Source: Cyrtodaria siliqua (taxonomy: Eukaryota; Mollusca; Bivalvia; Adapedonta; Hiatellidae). Taken from it: a stretch of DNA of 64,000 nucleotides. Made by a program: the position numbers and the translations under genes. The stretch is from NCBI GenBank assembly GCA_037043455.1, contig JAWPHD010004366.1:124001-188000 (forward strand), given 5' to 3'. How positions within the stretch are numbered: position 1 is the first letter of the stretch; each line of letters begins with the position of its first letter. The notes below the pieces were generated by a model. It searched no databases, had not been told where the DNA came from, and saw only the letters and a list, made by a program, of their open reading frames with translations. Shown piece by piece: positions 1-11,302 of this stretch.

Positions 1-207
1 ATCTGTCTGCCCCGGGTTTTCGGACAAGATATCACTGAACTCCGGGAGTAAACTACCCGTCTCTCGTTGCTGCTCTACACTAAGCATGCCCGATATGTCT
101 ACATCGGCTGCTGTCTCCTGACCTACACTAGTGGGAAAATACATGGGACTAGTGTCCTCACTACTGCCTTCCTCACTATCCTCAATAACTGCAGCATTAA
201 CTACAGT
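1..207 (-). pseudogene. Linker and start of reverse transcriptase domain (cut by window edge)
   Basis: After the stop at 208-210 the same minus-strand frame stays open to base 1. It reads an acidic linker (NAAVIEDSEEGSSEDTSP) and then LLPEFSDILSENPGQTD. The L-x-E-F-x-D-x-x-S-x-x-P-G pattern is what normally stands just in front of the RT domain in gypsy elements. Its place after the integrase supports the Gmr1-like order. The catalytic part of the RT would lie outside the window. Confidence 0.6.
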
Positions 208-1587
208 TTACACTACTGGTTGCACATTATCGGTTATACTGATATACTCTTTCAGCATATTCGCATGAAAGGTCTTTAACTTTCCGTTTATCTCGATACG
301 ATAATCCATAGTGTTTACTATCCCTCTAACGTAAAATGGACCTTTCCATTGTAATAACAGTTTGTTATTGTCGATCGTGAGTAACAGTAACACCTGGTCA
401 TCTATCTTAAATTTCCTAGCTCTAGCTTTCTGGTCATAGTACCGTTTGTAATTGGTACTTGCCTTAACTAACTGACTTTGAGATATCTTACAAGTCCCCT
501 CTAGTTTCTCCTTCATATCTAAAACATATTGATATGTAGTCTTATCCTCATCACTATCTACTTCACCTGCCCACATCTCTCTAAGAATCCTCATAGGACC
601 TCTTACTGATCTACAGTACAATAACTCAAACGGAGATAATCCTAAACTCTCTTGTGAAACCTCTCTAAATGCAAACAGCAAAACATTGAAAACAGTCTAT
701 TAAATCATTTTAGAATTATTTTATCTTTAGAATTCTGTGATTCTTGATTTCAAGAAACTCATTACTCAATGAGTGATACAAATATTCTTAATCTGTTGCT
801 CACAGCAATTAAAAGGCTCATTGTGTTCTTAGAACACATTGAGCTCCATCATAATAGCATGATGTGATGTCATAATAGCATGACGTGATGTCATAATTAT
901 CCAGGGTGTGATATCATAATACCAGAAAGTGATGTCATGATAGAAGCAACCATAGGAAATTATGAATGAAGCATTCTGATTGGTTCACTGATAAAAATTG
1001 GACCAATGAAACCAGTTAATTGAAAGCTCATTGTATTCTCAGAACACACTGAGGTTTTACTGGACATTGAGTAGTGAGGTTCTTGAAACCCAGAAACACA
1101 AAATTCTAATGATAAAATAATTCTAAAATGATTTAATAGACTGTTTGAAATACTTGTCCCAATCTTTGGGTCTCTCTGTACACATACGCCGTAACATTTG
1201 GTCCCGTTAATTCGTTCGACTGACCCGTTACATGTACACATAGGGTGATACGTTGTTGTCGTGATTTGACGCAAAGACAATAACCTGCTTACTTCAGCCA
1301 TAAGTTCTGACGTAAACTATGACCCACAATCAGTCCATAATCGACTCAAGAGCTACCTTAAGCACTGTCGTTCTATACTGGTTAGGTACAATTAATTGGT
1401 GAAACTGTCTACCACCTTCTCTGTACAATAAACTATTCTTATGTACAAACTTAGAACTACCGGACCCTTTACACTTCTTCACTACACCATCCTTGACCTT
1501 ACAAGGACCTAATGACTCGTATTGTGCTTCTATAAACTCCACTTTGGATATGTCACTTACAGCTGCAGGAACCTTTAATTTTCTTTA
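208..1587 (-). pseudogene. Gypsy-type integrase, split by a MITE
   Basis: The zinc-binding region appears at 1330-1587 (LLYREGGRQFHQLIVP). The HHCC end and the first part of the catalytic core are missing or scrambled by a stop at 1327-1329. The late core is present at about 1151-1301 (SLRQITTTTYHP...NGSVERINGT, the region of the catalytic Glu). Reading stops at the MITE (692-1144) and resumes on the other side with LLFAFREVSQES. It then runs through the GPY/F-like C-terminal domain (VLLLL...LLQWKGPFYV) and ends at a TAA at 208-210. Integrase would insert the cDNA into chromosomes. This copy is inactive because of the insertion and internal loss. Confidence 0.85.
692..1144. mobile_element. 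453-bp MITE inserted in the integrase gene
   Basis: The two ends are inverted copies of each other. The first 34 bases (starting ACAGTCTATTAAATC) match perfectly, and weaker similarity extends to about 85 bp or more. The element is bordered on both sides by the 6-bp direct repeat TTGAAA (686-691 and 1145-1150), a target-site duplication. The interior has repeated TGATGTCATAAT-type motifs and a second inverted pair (GCTCATTGTGTTCT type). No coding capacity is seen. The superfamily cannot be fixed from the sequence. Confidence 0.88.
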
Positions 1588-1590
1588 AGC

Positions 1591-2090
1591 CTGAGCTTGC
1601 TTCTGAACCTGCGCTCTAGTCTCTACTGCATTACTTATGCTACTTCTAAAATCGGACACTACCGGAAGTACGGAACCTTCTATGTTCCCTATCGTTAAAT
1701 CATACATCGGGTCGTCCATACATAGTGCCTCTGTAGTCCCTTTAAAGAAAGGTGTATCTACATCTATTCTCGCTATTGGCACGTACTCTACCGACTTATT
1801 TAACAACATACACGGTGACTGTTTACCTACCAACTGGTCATCCGTAACTAAACTACGCTTAACTACCACACCTGTACAACCTTTATCCCTCATTACAATT
1901 ACGTCAGTGCCATTCACTCTACCATCTGCCGTTGGAAGATTTGCATACGGAAAGAGACATATTTCGATCTTCGCCATTACGCCATCCGCTTTAACACAAC
2001 AGCTACTACTCTCGGTTTTAATAACCGGACTATTACTACCTCTGCCTCTACTCTACCACGGTTTTTATCACCTCTACCTCTACCGAAATT
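1591..2090 (-). pseudogene. Retropepsin-like protease of the gypsy element
   Basis: A minus-strand frame runs through an R/G-rich lead-in to a segment with GTDVIVMRDKGCTGVVVKRS. This is the place of the D-T/S-G catalytic motif of retroviral-type aspartic proteases, but the middle residue reads K, so the active site looks damaged. Further on come the typical LCMDDPMYDLTIGNIEG and an ETRAQ segment that marks the junction to the integrase part. A TAA stop at 1588-1590 separates it from the integrase frame, which continues in the same phase. The enzyme would process the polyprotein. Confidence 0.7.
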
Positions 2091-2097
2091 CCATGGG

Positions 2098-2298
2098 TCC
2101 CAGTGACCTACTTTGCCACTGACCGTTCCAAGGCGGTAGCCCTATTGTCAATCCTTTTGTGTTTGTGATGTCGTTTACTTTTATTATTACTTTTGCCTTC
2201 TTGTTTGTCTGTTTCCATGTTTGTTTCTGTGTTTTGTGGTTGACTGTCCTCCTTGAATGCTACTTTACCTGTCCGATCTTTTTGTATTTCTTTTGTTA
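2098..2298 (-). mobile_element. Penelope-derived non-coding fragment nested in the gypsy relic
   Basis: About 200 bp here is nearly the same as 39013-39208, which belongs to the Penelope-like element described below; both contain the landmark GACCGTTCCAAGGCGGTAGC. It sits between gag and protease of the gypsy relic, which is coding sequence in intact elements. It is therefore a later insertion. Confidence 0.7.
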
Positions 2299-2339
2299 AA
2301 ACCTTAGTTATGACTACCTACATTGTTGTCCACTCTACT

Positions 2340-3575
2340 ATTGTCACTAAAATAGTCTACGACAGCGGATATTTTCACCGCTTTCCTACACTTATGTGAA
2401 GCATGATTCCCATTACAGTGGCGACAACGAATAAAAGGTCAACCTATGTTGTTACCACTATTGCTACCTCCTCTAGCACCCATCGAACTACGTCCACCTC
2501 TATAGTTTCCACTCTGGACTTTCTTTTTATTACTATGATCGTCCCCTTGCCTATCTCTAAAAGTTCTGTCTTTCGACACTACATTATGTGTTCCACCTCT
2601 ATCCTCGGCAAACGGATCTGTTTGTATTGCCATTTTTTTACACTAGCTAGTTTTCTTTCTTTCAGAAATAAGAACAGATCTCTACTACAAACATTGAATA
2701 GCTGGTCCCGCAACAAGAAATCTATGAGGCCCTGATAAGTCTGCGCTACCTTCCCTAACTCTAACCACCTATCTAAGTAATTTCTAGACCTACTAATGAA
2801 CTGAATAAATGACTCGCCTTTCTCAGGCAAACAAGCTCTAAACCGCTTTCTAAAACCTTCCTCAATTGAATCTTTTTAGCAGAGCATCCTGTAACTTGTC
2901 ATAGTCAAAAGAATCTACACTAGGTAATCTAGAAAATACATCTAAGGCCTTGTCTCTCAATAACACACTTAAATGAACTTCCCGATTATCTTTGGTCCAT
3001 TCCTGTAACTCAGCATAACGTTCAAACCGTAACAAGTAACTGTCCATGTTATCTTTGTCAGCATCAAAGTATGGTAACTTCGGACCTTTTAACTTCCCAG
3101 AATACACATCTTTCCCTACAGTTTTACAGTCCTTACTATCTGTCTTAGCTGCTTCCAACTCTAAAGCTAACATGATCAAACGCTGCTTTCTCCATCTCCA
3201 TCTCTATCCTAGTCTTAGCTAGTCTACCATCCGTTTCGAACCTCTCATGTTCTAACTCTTGCTTCTCCCTTACTATTCTACTTTCTTATTCTAGCTTCCC
3301 TGTGGCTAGTCTACTTTCTAATTCTAGCTTCTCTGTGGCTAATCTACTTTCTTCACCTCGCTTCTCTTTAGCTAATCTACTTTCTAATTCCAGCTTATCT
3401 TTAGCTAATCTACTTTCTTCATCTCTTTCCTGCTTTGCTAATTCTCTTTCTTAAGTCTAAATTCCCTTTCCCTAGCCTGTTCGTCTCTAACAAAGGTTCT
3501 AAGCTCCTCTCCAGTATACCCTAACTCCTTACCCATATCCGTAAGTTCCTTTATGGACGTCATGGTTATAGACAT
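2340..3575 (-). pseudogene. Retrotransposon gag, broken
   Basis: An ATG at 3575 opens a hydrophilic N-terminus (MSITMTSIKELTDMGKEL). It is followed at about 3290-3440 by a charged repeat of ESRLA(T/K)-type units that looks like a coiled coil. The capsid-like middle part (about 2862-3179, with PKLPYFDADKDNMDSYLLRF) resembles gypsy gag. After frameshifts near 2860 and 2640 an RG-rich stretch leads to a zinc knuckle at about 2393-2431. Its spacing is C-x2-C-x3-H-x4-C, one residue shorter than the usual retroviral knuckle. A TGA stop lies just before the knuckle. The role would be particle assembly and RNA packaging in the cytoplasm; this copy cannot make an intact protein. Confidence 0.75.
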
Positions 3576-5237
3576 TGTGGAATACTCACTACAATAACTA
3601 TAATACACACGTCACTAATAATTCTACTCTACTACTACTAATGGTAAGTCACTGTGTCCTCAGTAAATACCTGGGCATCATCATAGGACAAGGTACATAC
3701 ACATTTGAACTAGCGCTAACTACTAACGGTTATGTATAGATAGTATCTAGCTTCCACAAAACATATACACTACATAATTTAGCTATATTTTATATTGGAC
3801 ATAAACTTTAAACAATCATAGAAATGCGTATAGCCTGTACATGTATATTTTCTTCTCCCATCAATATAATTATACTCGAGTGTCACAAAAGAGTAGAACG
3901 TCTTGTTCGCCAACCTAATTGGATACTATTGGTATACCAAGGGAGGTAAAACAAACACCAAACTTATGGAGCAAAAGTGCCTCAGACCCAATCGTGTAGA
4001 CCACTGCGTGGTCGCCCAAACTCCCACTACTCTGAAAACTCTGTCGCAAGATGACCCTAGTGGTTGGGGCTAACTCAGGAAAGAATCAATGACGGTGAAT
4101 GCATTTACATAAGTTTAATGGAACTTTTAAAATATTTTAAACAAATATACAATTATCTAAAGCTCCACTCCGGAGGATTATATTCAAACCGGGATGGCTT
4201 ATATCCAAACCTGGATGGCTTAGGCTGTATACATACGTTTTAGATGTCGGTTGATAAACATAACAATCTTGCAAAATTACCATAACCCAAACAAATCATT
4301 ATTTAATAAATATATGTAAACTGTACTAATGATGAGTAGCAATGTATACATATTTTACAACGCCATGTATACGTCATGTACGTCGCTGTTAACCAAAGCC
4401 CCTAATACATAATACGTAATAACTCACTGAGTTATACATGCACACATGTATGTCAACTAATGCCCATATTATACAACGCTATGTATACGCGTCGAACATT
4501 TATATTAGTAACTCATCTCATTGTTAACTACTGCACCTAATATACAATGATATCAATTCAATCGTGTATTACAATCACTGAGTTATACGCCAACGTTAAC
4601 TAATGTACCTATTATACAACGTTATCAAATTAATATTGTTTAACAATCAATGATCAATTACAATAATGACATATAAAGTAACTTCAAAATCATATGCTAG
4701 TGTCAAGTTAATGTTTGAGAAACCTCAAAGCTAACCGGATGTCGTAACAGCCAACGAAGATGGCGCCGCCCACTGAATACAAATGTACGGTAAAAGTTAA
4801 TAAAATAAATACTGACCACATTTTGCCTATGAATTTCGCCGTCCAACTCCTGCTCCAAACAAAGCAACTATCAAGAAATCCCGGCCAAAAGTAGAAGACA
4901 ATGGATTTTATAGCAAACGTTAGGCCCAAACCATTATTTCCCCCGTTCTGTCCGTGACATACGTGGCTAAACTCGCAGTATTAAATTCTACACGAAAGGA
5001 CCCTTACACAATTTTGCCTATTAAGGAGATAGACCTATACTTTTACATGCATTAGCACAAAACTAAACTTATTAAACGGCCCTTCCGGACGGCACTTAAA
5101 ATGTGCACGCTTTTCCGAGTTACCTGAATATATCATGGACATTGTGAATTTGTTTCAACTAAACAATGGATTAGAGTGTAACTAACAGGTGCTTACATGG
5201 GCTGTGTACGACCAATACGCTCTAACCGTGACATTTT
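3576..5237. other. AT-rich stretch, possible LTR/leader of the gypsy relic, with degenerate tandem repeats
   Basis: No gene is recognised. If the gypsy element is complete at its 5' side, its leader and LTR would lie here, but I could not define LTR ends or a primer-binding site. At about 4389-4670 a degenerate unit of roughly 67-74 bp recurs four times, each copy beginning TTAACTAATGCCC-like and containing ATTATACAACG. An open frame at 4708-4929 (minus) has no family resemblance. Confidence 0.4.
4389..4670. repeat. Degenerate tandem repeat, about 70 bp x 4
   Basis: Copies begin near 4389, 4456, 4524 and 4598 with TTAACYAANGCNCCTA and continue to a shared ATACAACGNTAT segment. The units have diverged a good deal, so the array is old. 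Confidence 0.5.
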
Positions 5238-6270
5238 GTGACAATCACCTATCGGTTTGAAAATACTTTTCGTCTCATACATCATCTGTCATACCCACAC
5301 GGTTCGATTGTTAATGATTTCATCGACTCCGAAATATGTAGAGTGCAATATGCCTCTTTTGACAATGCCATTGTGATGATCAGTGCTCTTGGCCGGGGAG
5401 CTTTTTTAGGAAAAATGGACATAAAATCAGCATTTCGACTGTTGCCAGTCAGGCCTTCAGATGTTGAGCTACTGGGTTTTAAGTTGGGGGTGGGGTATGG
5501 AATTCTTTTGTGGCATGTGTCTTCCTATGGGTTGTTCGATTTCGTGCTCACTTTTTGAAAATGTTTCGACCTTTTTGGAATGGGCTGTTAAAAGAAGAGC
5601 TAAACGAAGTGGTGCCCTCCATTACTTGGATGACGTTTTGTTTGGGGGCCAAAGGGACTCCAATGATTGCGCCATATTAATGCATTCGTTTAGTCAGTTG
5701 TGCTCTGAGCTTGGAGTACCTGTGGCAGATGACAAGACTGTTGGTCCGACGAATGTGCTTATATTCTAAGGTCTTGAAATAGATTCGCTAGAAATGATAG
5801 TACGAATTCCAATCGTTAAAGTAGTTGAATTACGATAGCAGTTAAGTTGGGCTTTAGAAAAAATGAAAATTACACTTAAAGCCTTACAGTCACTTACTGG
5901 TTTGTTAATTTTTTGTGCACGGGCAATTCCAGCAGCACGTGCATTATGTAGACAGTTTTATGATGCGATGTCGGGGGTTTCAAAACTGCATCACTTTCTA
6001 CGATTCTCAAAACCCATGAAAGAGGATATGAAAATGTGGTGGTTATTTTTGGACAACTTCAATGGGTCGTGCTACTTTCCAGAGTCTGAATGGGTCAACA
6101 GTCTTTATCTGCAAGTATTTACTGATTCTGCAGGCGGGGCTGAATAAGGCTGTGCTGCATTTTTTGCACCTTTTTGGACTTCCTTCCAATGGCCTGAGGC
6201 GTGGCGGGGCATACATTTATTGAAGGACGCATCCTTTTTAGAGCTGGTTTCTATAGTTTTGTCACAAAGT
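5238..6270 (+). pseudogene. DIRS-like retrotransposon: reverse transcriptase and start of RNase H, broken
   Basis: The frame reads RLIHHLSYPHGSIVNDFIDS, LGKMDIKSAFRLLPV (first catalytic Asp), then after a frameshift near 5500 CLPMGCSISCSLFE and HYLDDVLFGG (YxDD-type active site, as YLDD). GVPVADDKTVGPTNV and LQSLTGLLIFCARAIP follow, and finally LQVFTDSAG, the opening of a DIRS-type RNase H. Stop codons interrupt at 5767, at about 5836 and at 6145. The reading breaks off after about 6270. No tyrosine recombinase or terminal repeats are seen nearby, so only the middle of an element remains. The assignment to DIRS rather than gypsy rests on the VNDFID and LPMGCSISCSLFE wording. Confidence 0.78.
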
Positions 6271-6784
6271 AATACGCTCTATGTTGTGTAATGACGTCAG
6301 TACTATTTTACTTTCACCAAAATCACATTTGATAATCACGAACCCACCGTCTGATATCTTGTCAAAATCTGCATCTATAAATGTTCTCTTTTGTTTTTTC
6401 TCTTTCCCATTCTCTTACGACGGGTTCAAGAAAATAATATATCCTTTACTTAATTTCACACGTACATATCAACACGTTTCGGATAAATGTAAGTTTGGAT
6501 AAACAAGAAAACATAAGTGGCCAGTCAGTTTCATTCATAAACGTATCTACTATTTCGATTGATTGAAGGTTTACCATGTCGGTAAGACTACTACCAGAGA
6601 GACTGCATTTAATAATATACAACGATTTAGCAATAGCAAACTGACCAATATCTAATTGAGGTTCTTTCCCTGCAGCGGGACCAGCATTTACAGATATGCT
6701 ATCAACGGTAGCCAGAGTTTCTACTTTCGTTAAATGTATTACTAAACAAGATGTGTGCTATGTCTTTCGATATTTCAAGATGTC

Positions 6785-7690
6785 TTAACCAATGAAGCTA
6801 ACGAAGAATAAAGCGTGTCTCTGCGACTTTTCGTCATATTTACGCAAACTTGACATGTTTGACAAACATATGGCGTTATCCCCGAAATCTATACAACCTA
6901 GCTGTAATATTTCAAGATGTGTTAAATCGTCTATTGCCTCAATAATATTTGCAAACCTCTCTTCAAATGTAATATTCCAAATATTAACCTCTTTAAGTGA
7001 GCTTGATGATAGTTTTACTGACTGTGTACTCTTCATAATTCTGCAATCATAAAGGGTTAAACTTTCTAAGCTATGTCGGTCATTAAGGGCATTTAGAAAC
7101 AACATACTTTGTGCACATAAATGTAAAAACATTGTATTATGTTTATTTAAAAAACAGCGATATGGGTCTCTTTTATCAAATATCACATCATAGATATCCA
7201 GTTTCCTTAAGCAGTTTATACTCGGAATATTTGGAAATATAAGATTTGGAACATGTCCGTATACTATCAAGTGATTTATCTTTGTTTCACCAGAAAAGGA
7301 TAAGTGACAATCGTTTGTTATAAGCACTTGTAATTCAGGATTGCGCTTCAGAAAATGTGTCATGAACAACGAGTCTGTATTTCCCTGAACATCAACGCAT
7401 ACTAGCTTGGCAACTTGCGCATTATTCAATATAGGTGGTTCAAAATCTGGTCCAGAATAAGCTAAAATACCAATATCAGTGTCATCTCCAAACCCACTTT
7501 TGAAATACGGTCGTTCGAAAACCTTAGCAGGCGTATTTCTTATATGGATTTTGTCTAATGGTTTGCTTGTTTTAATCGTCGTCATCAATTGCTTTAAACA
7601 ACCGTGTGTTACTCGTATATCTAGGCTATCCATTGATATATGCCTAAATCCATCGAAAGAAAGGTTACGAATGTCTAATGTCTACAATAT
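6785..7690 (-). pseudogene. LRR relic, segment 1 (C-terminal-most large block)
   Basis: An open stretch of about 280 residues contains repeats such as SINCLRKLDIYDV and HSLESLTLYDCRI, LKEVNIWNITFEE and LTHLEILQLGCIDF. The frame extends upstream of its first ATG (7633) through LDIRNLSFDGF to near 7660, past which there is a stop and a frameshift. It then joins the next segment with no gap in the repeat pattern. Beyond 6785 the theme runs on in another frame (LHWLRHLEISK) to about 6530. Confidence 0.65.
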
Positions 7691-7697
7691 CAACCTT

Positions 7698-8375
7698 TCA
7701 ATCTTCAATTAATACTTGTTGGATTCCATTCCAAATCATTTTGGTATTGGATTCAAAAGCGTTAGAAAGAGTCGATATGCATGTCGACGGTAGTGCTGGG
7801 CAGCTGTACGGCGGCAGCTTGTCAGTAATTAACATCCTTGAAATAACTACTTTGACTAAGCTAGTGAAGTTTTTGACTGACTCGAATATATCTTGCCAGC
7901 ATGCGTGAGTGAGTTCAGTGGATTCAATTACAAGTTGTTCAATGCAGTCTGAATTTGGAAATCTCAATATTGGGTTACTAAATACTGAATTTTGTATCAG
8001 AAACATTGTATCACTATTTATGTTTCGAAATATATTTTTTATGTAAGCTGGCATTGTTCTTCCACCAGAACAATCTATAATTTCAACCTTCTTTAGCTTT
8101 TTTAAATTACTGCAAGACGATATGAGAGTTGACCATCCATTTTTGGAAGTAATTCTTACACATGTGAAGGATATTTCTTCAATTGAACAACAAACTGGAA
8201 ATGACGGGCAACAGTCTAGATCTAATACACACTGTTTCATTTTGTTTTTTCGCAGGTTCCTAAGATTAACAACTGAATTAAAAAATGTCTCCCACTGATC
8301 CCCATTCATTTCAACCAATTCAAGATCTAATATTTGCACACAATTTAGCTTCGGAAGCTGAAATGTGTGTGCGTA
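7698..8375 (-). pseudogene. LRR relic, segment 2
   Basis: An open stretch of about 225 residues starts upstream of its ATG with FQLPKLNCVQILDLELVEMN. It contains three clear repeats: NGDQWETFFNSVVNLRNLR, KNGWSTLISSCSNLKKLKKV and THACWQDIFESVKNFTSLVKV. Each unit is roughly 60 residues. A TGA precedes it at about 8386. This is the best preserved piece and the best query for a homology search. Confidence 0.7.
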
Positions 8376-9025
8376 TAGGAAACTGCATTTTCAAAATGAC
8401 AATGACTGTCTTTGACTATCTGCACAAGTCCAGTTACGATCATCGATTATGAATCATTTTAAAGAGTCATGGAATGAAAGCGATAATATAAAGTCAATAA
8501 TAACGATTTCATGAGTGTATTGGAGGTCAGATAGATCTCCGAGGCTTGTAAATTGCATTGAACTATTTTAACCGATGATGCTGCGAAAGATGAAATAAGG
8601 GAACGCCATTTAGGTTTAGCTGTTTAAGATACATCGTTTTATGGGTGAAATTTGGAAGTTCTATTGCACTGTTTCCATAGTCACACTTTTCAATACGTAG
8701 GCCGTTCGGTTTTATATCATTCACTTCTTGTAAAAAAACGTTAGTATCTTTTTTAATATCGACTGATGATTTTGAATTATATATATCAAATGTATTAGAG
8801 ATTGTACGGAGTCAATTACGCGAAAAAAGTGAGACCAGCAACTGTCCGGCATTACAACGTGGGATATAACGTGTTAGATATTTTACAGTATCAACTGACA
8901 TAATGTTGTCATATAGTACAAAGCTTTTTAATGACAAATATGCAAGTGCTGATATCGATTCGATAGAGCAAAGGAAACGCGTAAGCCTGCTTGGTGGAAG
9001 TTTGGGGATAATAATGGATAAGGAA

Positions 9026-9957
9026 TTAAACCTGTCGCAATGTTGAAAAAAAATTCATCTTCACTAAAACATCAAACAACTTGCTACTTTGTTTTTCCAG
9101 ATTGTAGGCAGAACATTTCGAATTTGTTATACGTGTTGGACTGAAGCCTACTTTTAAATTAAAACTTTCGGTATTTTCACATACAAACATTGATTCACCA
9201 ATATTTCCATATTTGCCATTTGCTACTGTGATGTCTTGATTGAACTGAACTTCATTCAGAGCTCGGAATAAGGCTCGTTGAGATGACTCGTCCATAACTG
9301 TATCAATTATCTCAACAACATCTATATTGCAATCATCAGGAAAACCAAAATATATTTTTTCAAAGCTACATTGCCAAATACAATATTTTCTCTGACCTTT
9401 TGAGAGACGGGAATTGATGGTGTTCTCAGATCGCCAGTGGTTAAATAATTTAATGCAGTGCAGGAAATCATTTCAACGAAGTTCTGGTAAGTTTTCTGTA
9501 TTTAAAAGCTGGTTCCAATTGTCAGGTGGCATATACACGTTTTCAAATTTGATAGAAAAAAGTGACTCTGTATAAACAGAATCATCTGTAGCTATATTGT
9601 TGATTATTTCACATGAACCAACGTAGATATGTTGTAGTGAATTGAGGCATTTCAAAGAGGAGAATAATAATAATTCACGTGTACTGTTTACAAGAATTTT
9701 AGTACGGCAATCTACTAAACATACAGGGGACAAATTCTGTGCTTTATGTATCGTATGAATCGATTGTGACCAGCTGTTCTCCTCCATAAACATGTCTTCA
9801 TTGACAGAGATAAACTATTTGGAATTTCAGAAAACTCTATCGTGTAACCTTTTCCAATGTTGCAAGAACTTATTTCAAACGTGCTTAGATTTTGTACATT
9901 TTTGACATAAGTGACAAAGGTCTTCCGCATTAATGGTGTCATTTCAATGCTGTCCAA
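9026..9957 (-). pseudogene. LRR relic, segment 3 (three frames)
   Basis: Three overlapping or adjacent open pieces (9026-9295, 9473-9793, 9715-9957) share the LRR style: LKCLNSLQHIYVGSCEI, VKNVQNLSTFEISSCNIG and ALFRALNEVQFNQ. The frame changes between them, and the 9300-9470 part is only loosely readable. Between this block and segment 2 (8376-9025) LRR-like phrases such as LKQLNLNGVPLF can be read, with stops. Confidence 0.55.
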
Positions 9958-10117
9958 TGAGAGAACTGTTACATTATTTCGTTTGGGTAACGTTATAACA
10001 TTACCATCTTAAATATAGACATACTTAGTTTGCATTGCGCATCATTGCATGTTGCATTGTCCTCATACGTGAAGCAGTGTTCTTCGTGCAGTCCCATTGC
10101 TTTATGAATTAGCAAAT

Positions 10118-10823
10118 TCATAATTTTGGTGAAGTATCTAAGACACTCAGAAATGTACAAAAGTCAACCCCACTCATGTCGACGTGTGTTAAATATACTC
10201 GTAATAGATGGTGTAGCTTAGGAAAAACTATTTTTGTTTTTAATTCACTTGTTTTAAAATGGCATTTTTTAACTACCAACTTCTCCAAAAATGTCAAAAT
10301 TGATAAACTTAGAAACAGGCACATAAATTCATTTACCGTTACATTTTCGAGCGAAATCTCGCGAATACATTGTAAATGTGGAAGTTTTGCTCCAAGACGT
10401 ACATTGCTCAGTAACAGATTTTCCAGAGTATGCAGGTTAGAAATTGAACTAATAAATGTTGGACTCTTCAAGTTAGAAAGAATCAAGTTTCATCGACGAT
10501 ACAGTTGAATTTGTTTGAAATTCACAATCTTTACAGTTAATCTCTTTTAACGAAACTGTCATCGGAGTTTCAACTTTGTCAATCGAATCAAGTAGTGTCT
10601 TCCAATCCAGTGCTGTTATTTAGAGATCGCTCAAATCGATACTTTTACTATGCGTGTTTTGCAACAAACGGAATGCATAGTTTGATAAAGACATGTTGAT
10701 TGAGTCAATCGTGTAACAGTCTGATTGACCGATTTTCGTCTGCGCTTTATTTTCGTTCAGTAAAGATGTATTTACTATATAAATTTCTTTTATTTCTTTT
10801 TGAAGAGGAACAATTAAATTCAT
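10118..10823 (-). pseudogene. LRR relic, segment 4
   Basis: Open pieces at 10118-10486 (ISNLHTLENLLLSNVRLG, LSILTFLEKLVVKKCHF, LHHLLRVYLTHVDMSG) and 10620-10823 continue the repeat pattern in different frames. Here the LxxLxLxxVxL strands are the clearest of the whole relic. Confidence 0.6.
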
Positions 10824-11302
10824 TCACGGAAATCGCAGTCCTGAATGACCAGCGAGTTTCTTTTCAACGGTATGTTTATTAAGTCAGCACATTCAGGCCT
10901 ATATCCTCTCTCAACACCTCCCTACTCGTTATATCTGAGTCGCACTTTATTATACGTATGGTCCGCAGATTTGGTATGGATTTCATTCCGCATAGGACGT
11001 TATTCCACCTCAAAGCTTGCAGGCTGATATTATACATTGTTACACTGCCTACGTATTGGAGATCTTCAAATGTTATGATATGCCAAGATTGCAGTTTTCT
11101 AAAGGTATAGCTTTTAAATGTATTGATTTTTATTTAAAAAATAGTTTAGTCCATGATTGTTCAGACATGTTCACGCAGTCGATCCGTAACTCTGATGCAT
11201 TCAGTATAAAAGGACATTCATTAAAAGATTCTCCAAAATCACAATTATCCAACACGAGTGTACTATTATCAGATTATTCTTTCAAATTGTGGCATTTATA
11301 TT

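Larger units (their letters stand above)
1..3575 (-). mobile_element. Ty3/gypsy LTR retrotransposon relic with Gmr1-like domain order (gag-PR-IN-RT)
   Basis: Read on the minus strand, the stretch gives a gag with a coiled-coil N-terminus and a zinc knuckle, an aspartic protease, an integrase (zinc-binding region, core and C-terminal domain), and then the linker that precedes a reverse transcriptase. The window edge cuts it off there. In most Ty3/gypsy elements RT and RNase H sit between protease and integrase. Here protease and integrase are joined by only a short linker with one stop codon, and the RT lead-in follows the integrase, as in the Gmr1 group. Several stops, frameshifts and two insertions (692-1144 and about 2098-2298) show it is dead. 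No LTR pair could be defined; a 5' LTR would lie above 3575. Confidence 0.8.

Noticed and set aside
1..3575. Gypsy element with its reverse transcriptase deleted
   Set aside because: This was my first reading, because protease and integrase touch. The pre-RT linker after the integrase shows that the RT more likely lies beyond the window edge.
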